DNA of 64,000 nucleotides from assembly GCF_023509475.1 (NCBI RefSeq), contig NZ_JAKSDZ010000008.1, forward strand, positions 47,345-111,344. Direction: 5' to 3'. The stretch comes from Aestuariirhabdus haliotis. Lineage in GTDB: Bacteria > Pseudomonadota > Gammaproteobacteria > Pseudomonadales > Aestuariirhabdaceae. The notes beneath the pieces were generated by a model. That model had not been told where the DNA came from. It ran no database searches and worked only from the letters and a program-made list of their open reading frames with translations. Shown here piece by piece: positions 63,819-64,000 of this stretch. The stretch's first letter is position 1; every line of letters begins with the position of its first letter. A program made the translations under genes and the position numbers.

Positions 63819-63917
63819 AATTTCTGGGGTCAGGCCTTATATTTGACGTTTCGGTTCTCACTATCGAACAAGTGTGAAATGTAAGGTCTGTTCCTCGGAA
63901 TTTATGGGGTCAGGCCT
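63819..63917. repeat. Direct and inverted repeats near a likely mobile element
   Basis: AATTTcTGGGGTCAGGCCT (63819-63837) recurs with one change at 63899-63917. Between them, part of GGTCAGGCCTTATATTTGAC is mirrored imperfectly by the complement of GTGAAATGTAAGGTCTGTTC. Such GGGGTCAGGCCT-type sequences are often found next to REP-associated transposases. Confidence 0.55.
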
Positions 63918-63922
63918 AATAA

Positions 63923-63983
63923 GATGACTCGCCTCCCACCCTAAACTAGGCTGAAGGTGACGAAACCCAAGAGGCGAATCATC
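63923..63983 (+). mobile_element. Terminal inverted-repeat-like arms before an ORF start
   Basis: GATGACTCGCCTC (63923-63935) and GAGGCGAATCATC (63971-63983) are complementary at 12 of 13 positions, 35 bases apart, and the second arm touches an ATG at 63984. This layout resembles the left boundary of an insertion sequence; the family is not determined. Confidence 0.4.
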
Positions 63984-64000
63984 ATGAATATTCAAACACT
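63984..64000 (+). CDS. First codons of a gene cut by the window end
   Basis: ATG at 63984 opens a frame (MNIQT...) that leaves the window after five codons. IS110-type transposases can start similarly and the preceding inverted repeat fits an insertion sequence, but identity is unproven. Confidence 0.3.

Noticed and set aside
1..64000. tRNA, rRNA genes and CRISPR arrays
   Set aside because: No regularly spaced direct repeats, no cloverleaf with a T-loop, and no 16S/23S cores were seen in the intergenic sequences.

Overview
The window reads as one contiguous piece of a chromosome from a marine-type gammaproteobacterium. The support is a complete proteobacterial dedicated sortase (Pds) cluster, a liuRABCDE leucine/isovalerate operon with a MerR-type operator, RhlB, RlmF, YaaA, a CCGSCS-motif protein, and several regulators of the MocR, Lrp and LysR families. 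Base composition is moderately GC-rich over most of the window and clearly more AT-rich at about 23.8-26.9 kb and 62.4-64 kb, which look like acquired segments. No rRNA, tRNA or CRISPR array was recognised. The genus cannot be fixed from the sequence alone.

Left part (1-16.0 kb): a truncated YbjT-like NAD(P)-binding protein, a winged-helix/TPR regulator, a small membrane protein with an ArsR-type repressor, YaaA, a PIN-PhoH ATPase and RhlB. The sortase locus follows. On the minus strand are a VIT/von Willebrand A substrate, a class GN sortase and an unrecognised 189-residue protein. Divergent from them, on the plus strand, are the PdsR response regulator, the PdsS histidine kinase and a rhodanese.

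Middle part (16-34 kb): two DMT-type exporters, each divergent from its own regulator (one MocR/GntR-aminotransferase, one LysR), small secreted or hypothetical genes, a nitroreductase, and a DUF1272 gene. An AT-rich tetratricopeptide gene is bracketed by the intact DUF1272 gene and a broken copy of its 5' end. The liu operon then encodes the route from isovaleryl-CoA to acetoacetate and acetyl-CoA.

Right-centre (34-50 kb): a membrane diguanylate cyclase, a nucleoside-recognition (gate) membrane protein, two Lrp/AsnC regulators, a PQQ sugar dehydrogenase, RlmF, an aminotransferase, a possible structured RNA ending in a strong terminator, an SdiA-regulated-type protein, a cold-shock protein with a long leader, a periplasmic binding protein, and a YfbK-type lipoprotein with an ECF sigma factor and a membrane partner.

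Right part (50-64 kb): a DAPG-hydrolase-like membrane protein, YaiI, a MocR regulator divergent from a PNPOx-like flavoprotein, and a TetR repressor divergent from an RND efflux pair with TAGAC/GTCTA operator-like repeats. A CBS protein, an ArsB/NhaD-type permease, a rubredoxin and an HD-GYP phosphodiesterase follow. The last 1.5 kb looks like integron-type cassette DNA: two AT-rich small genes separated by an attC-like site. It runs into repeats and the first codons of what may be a mobile-element gene.
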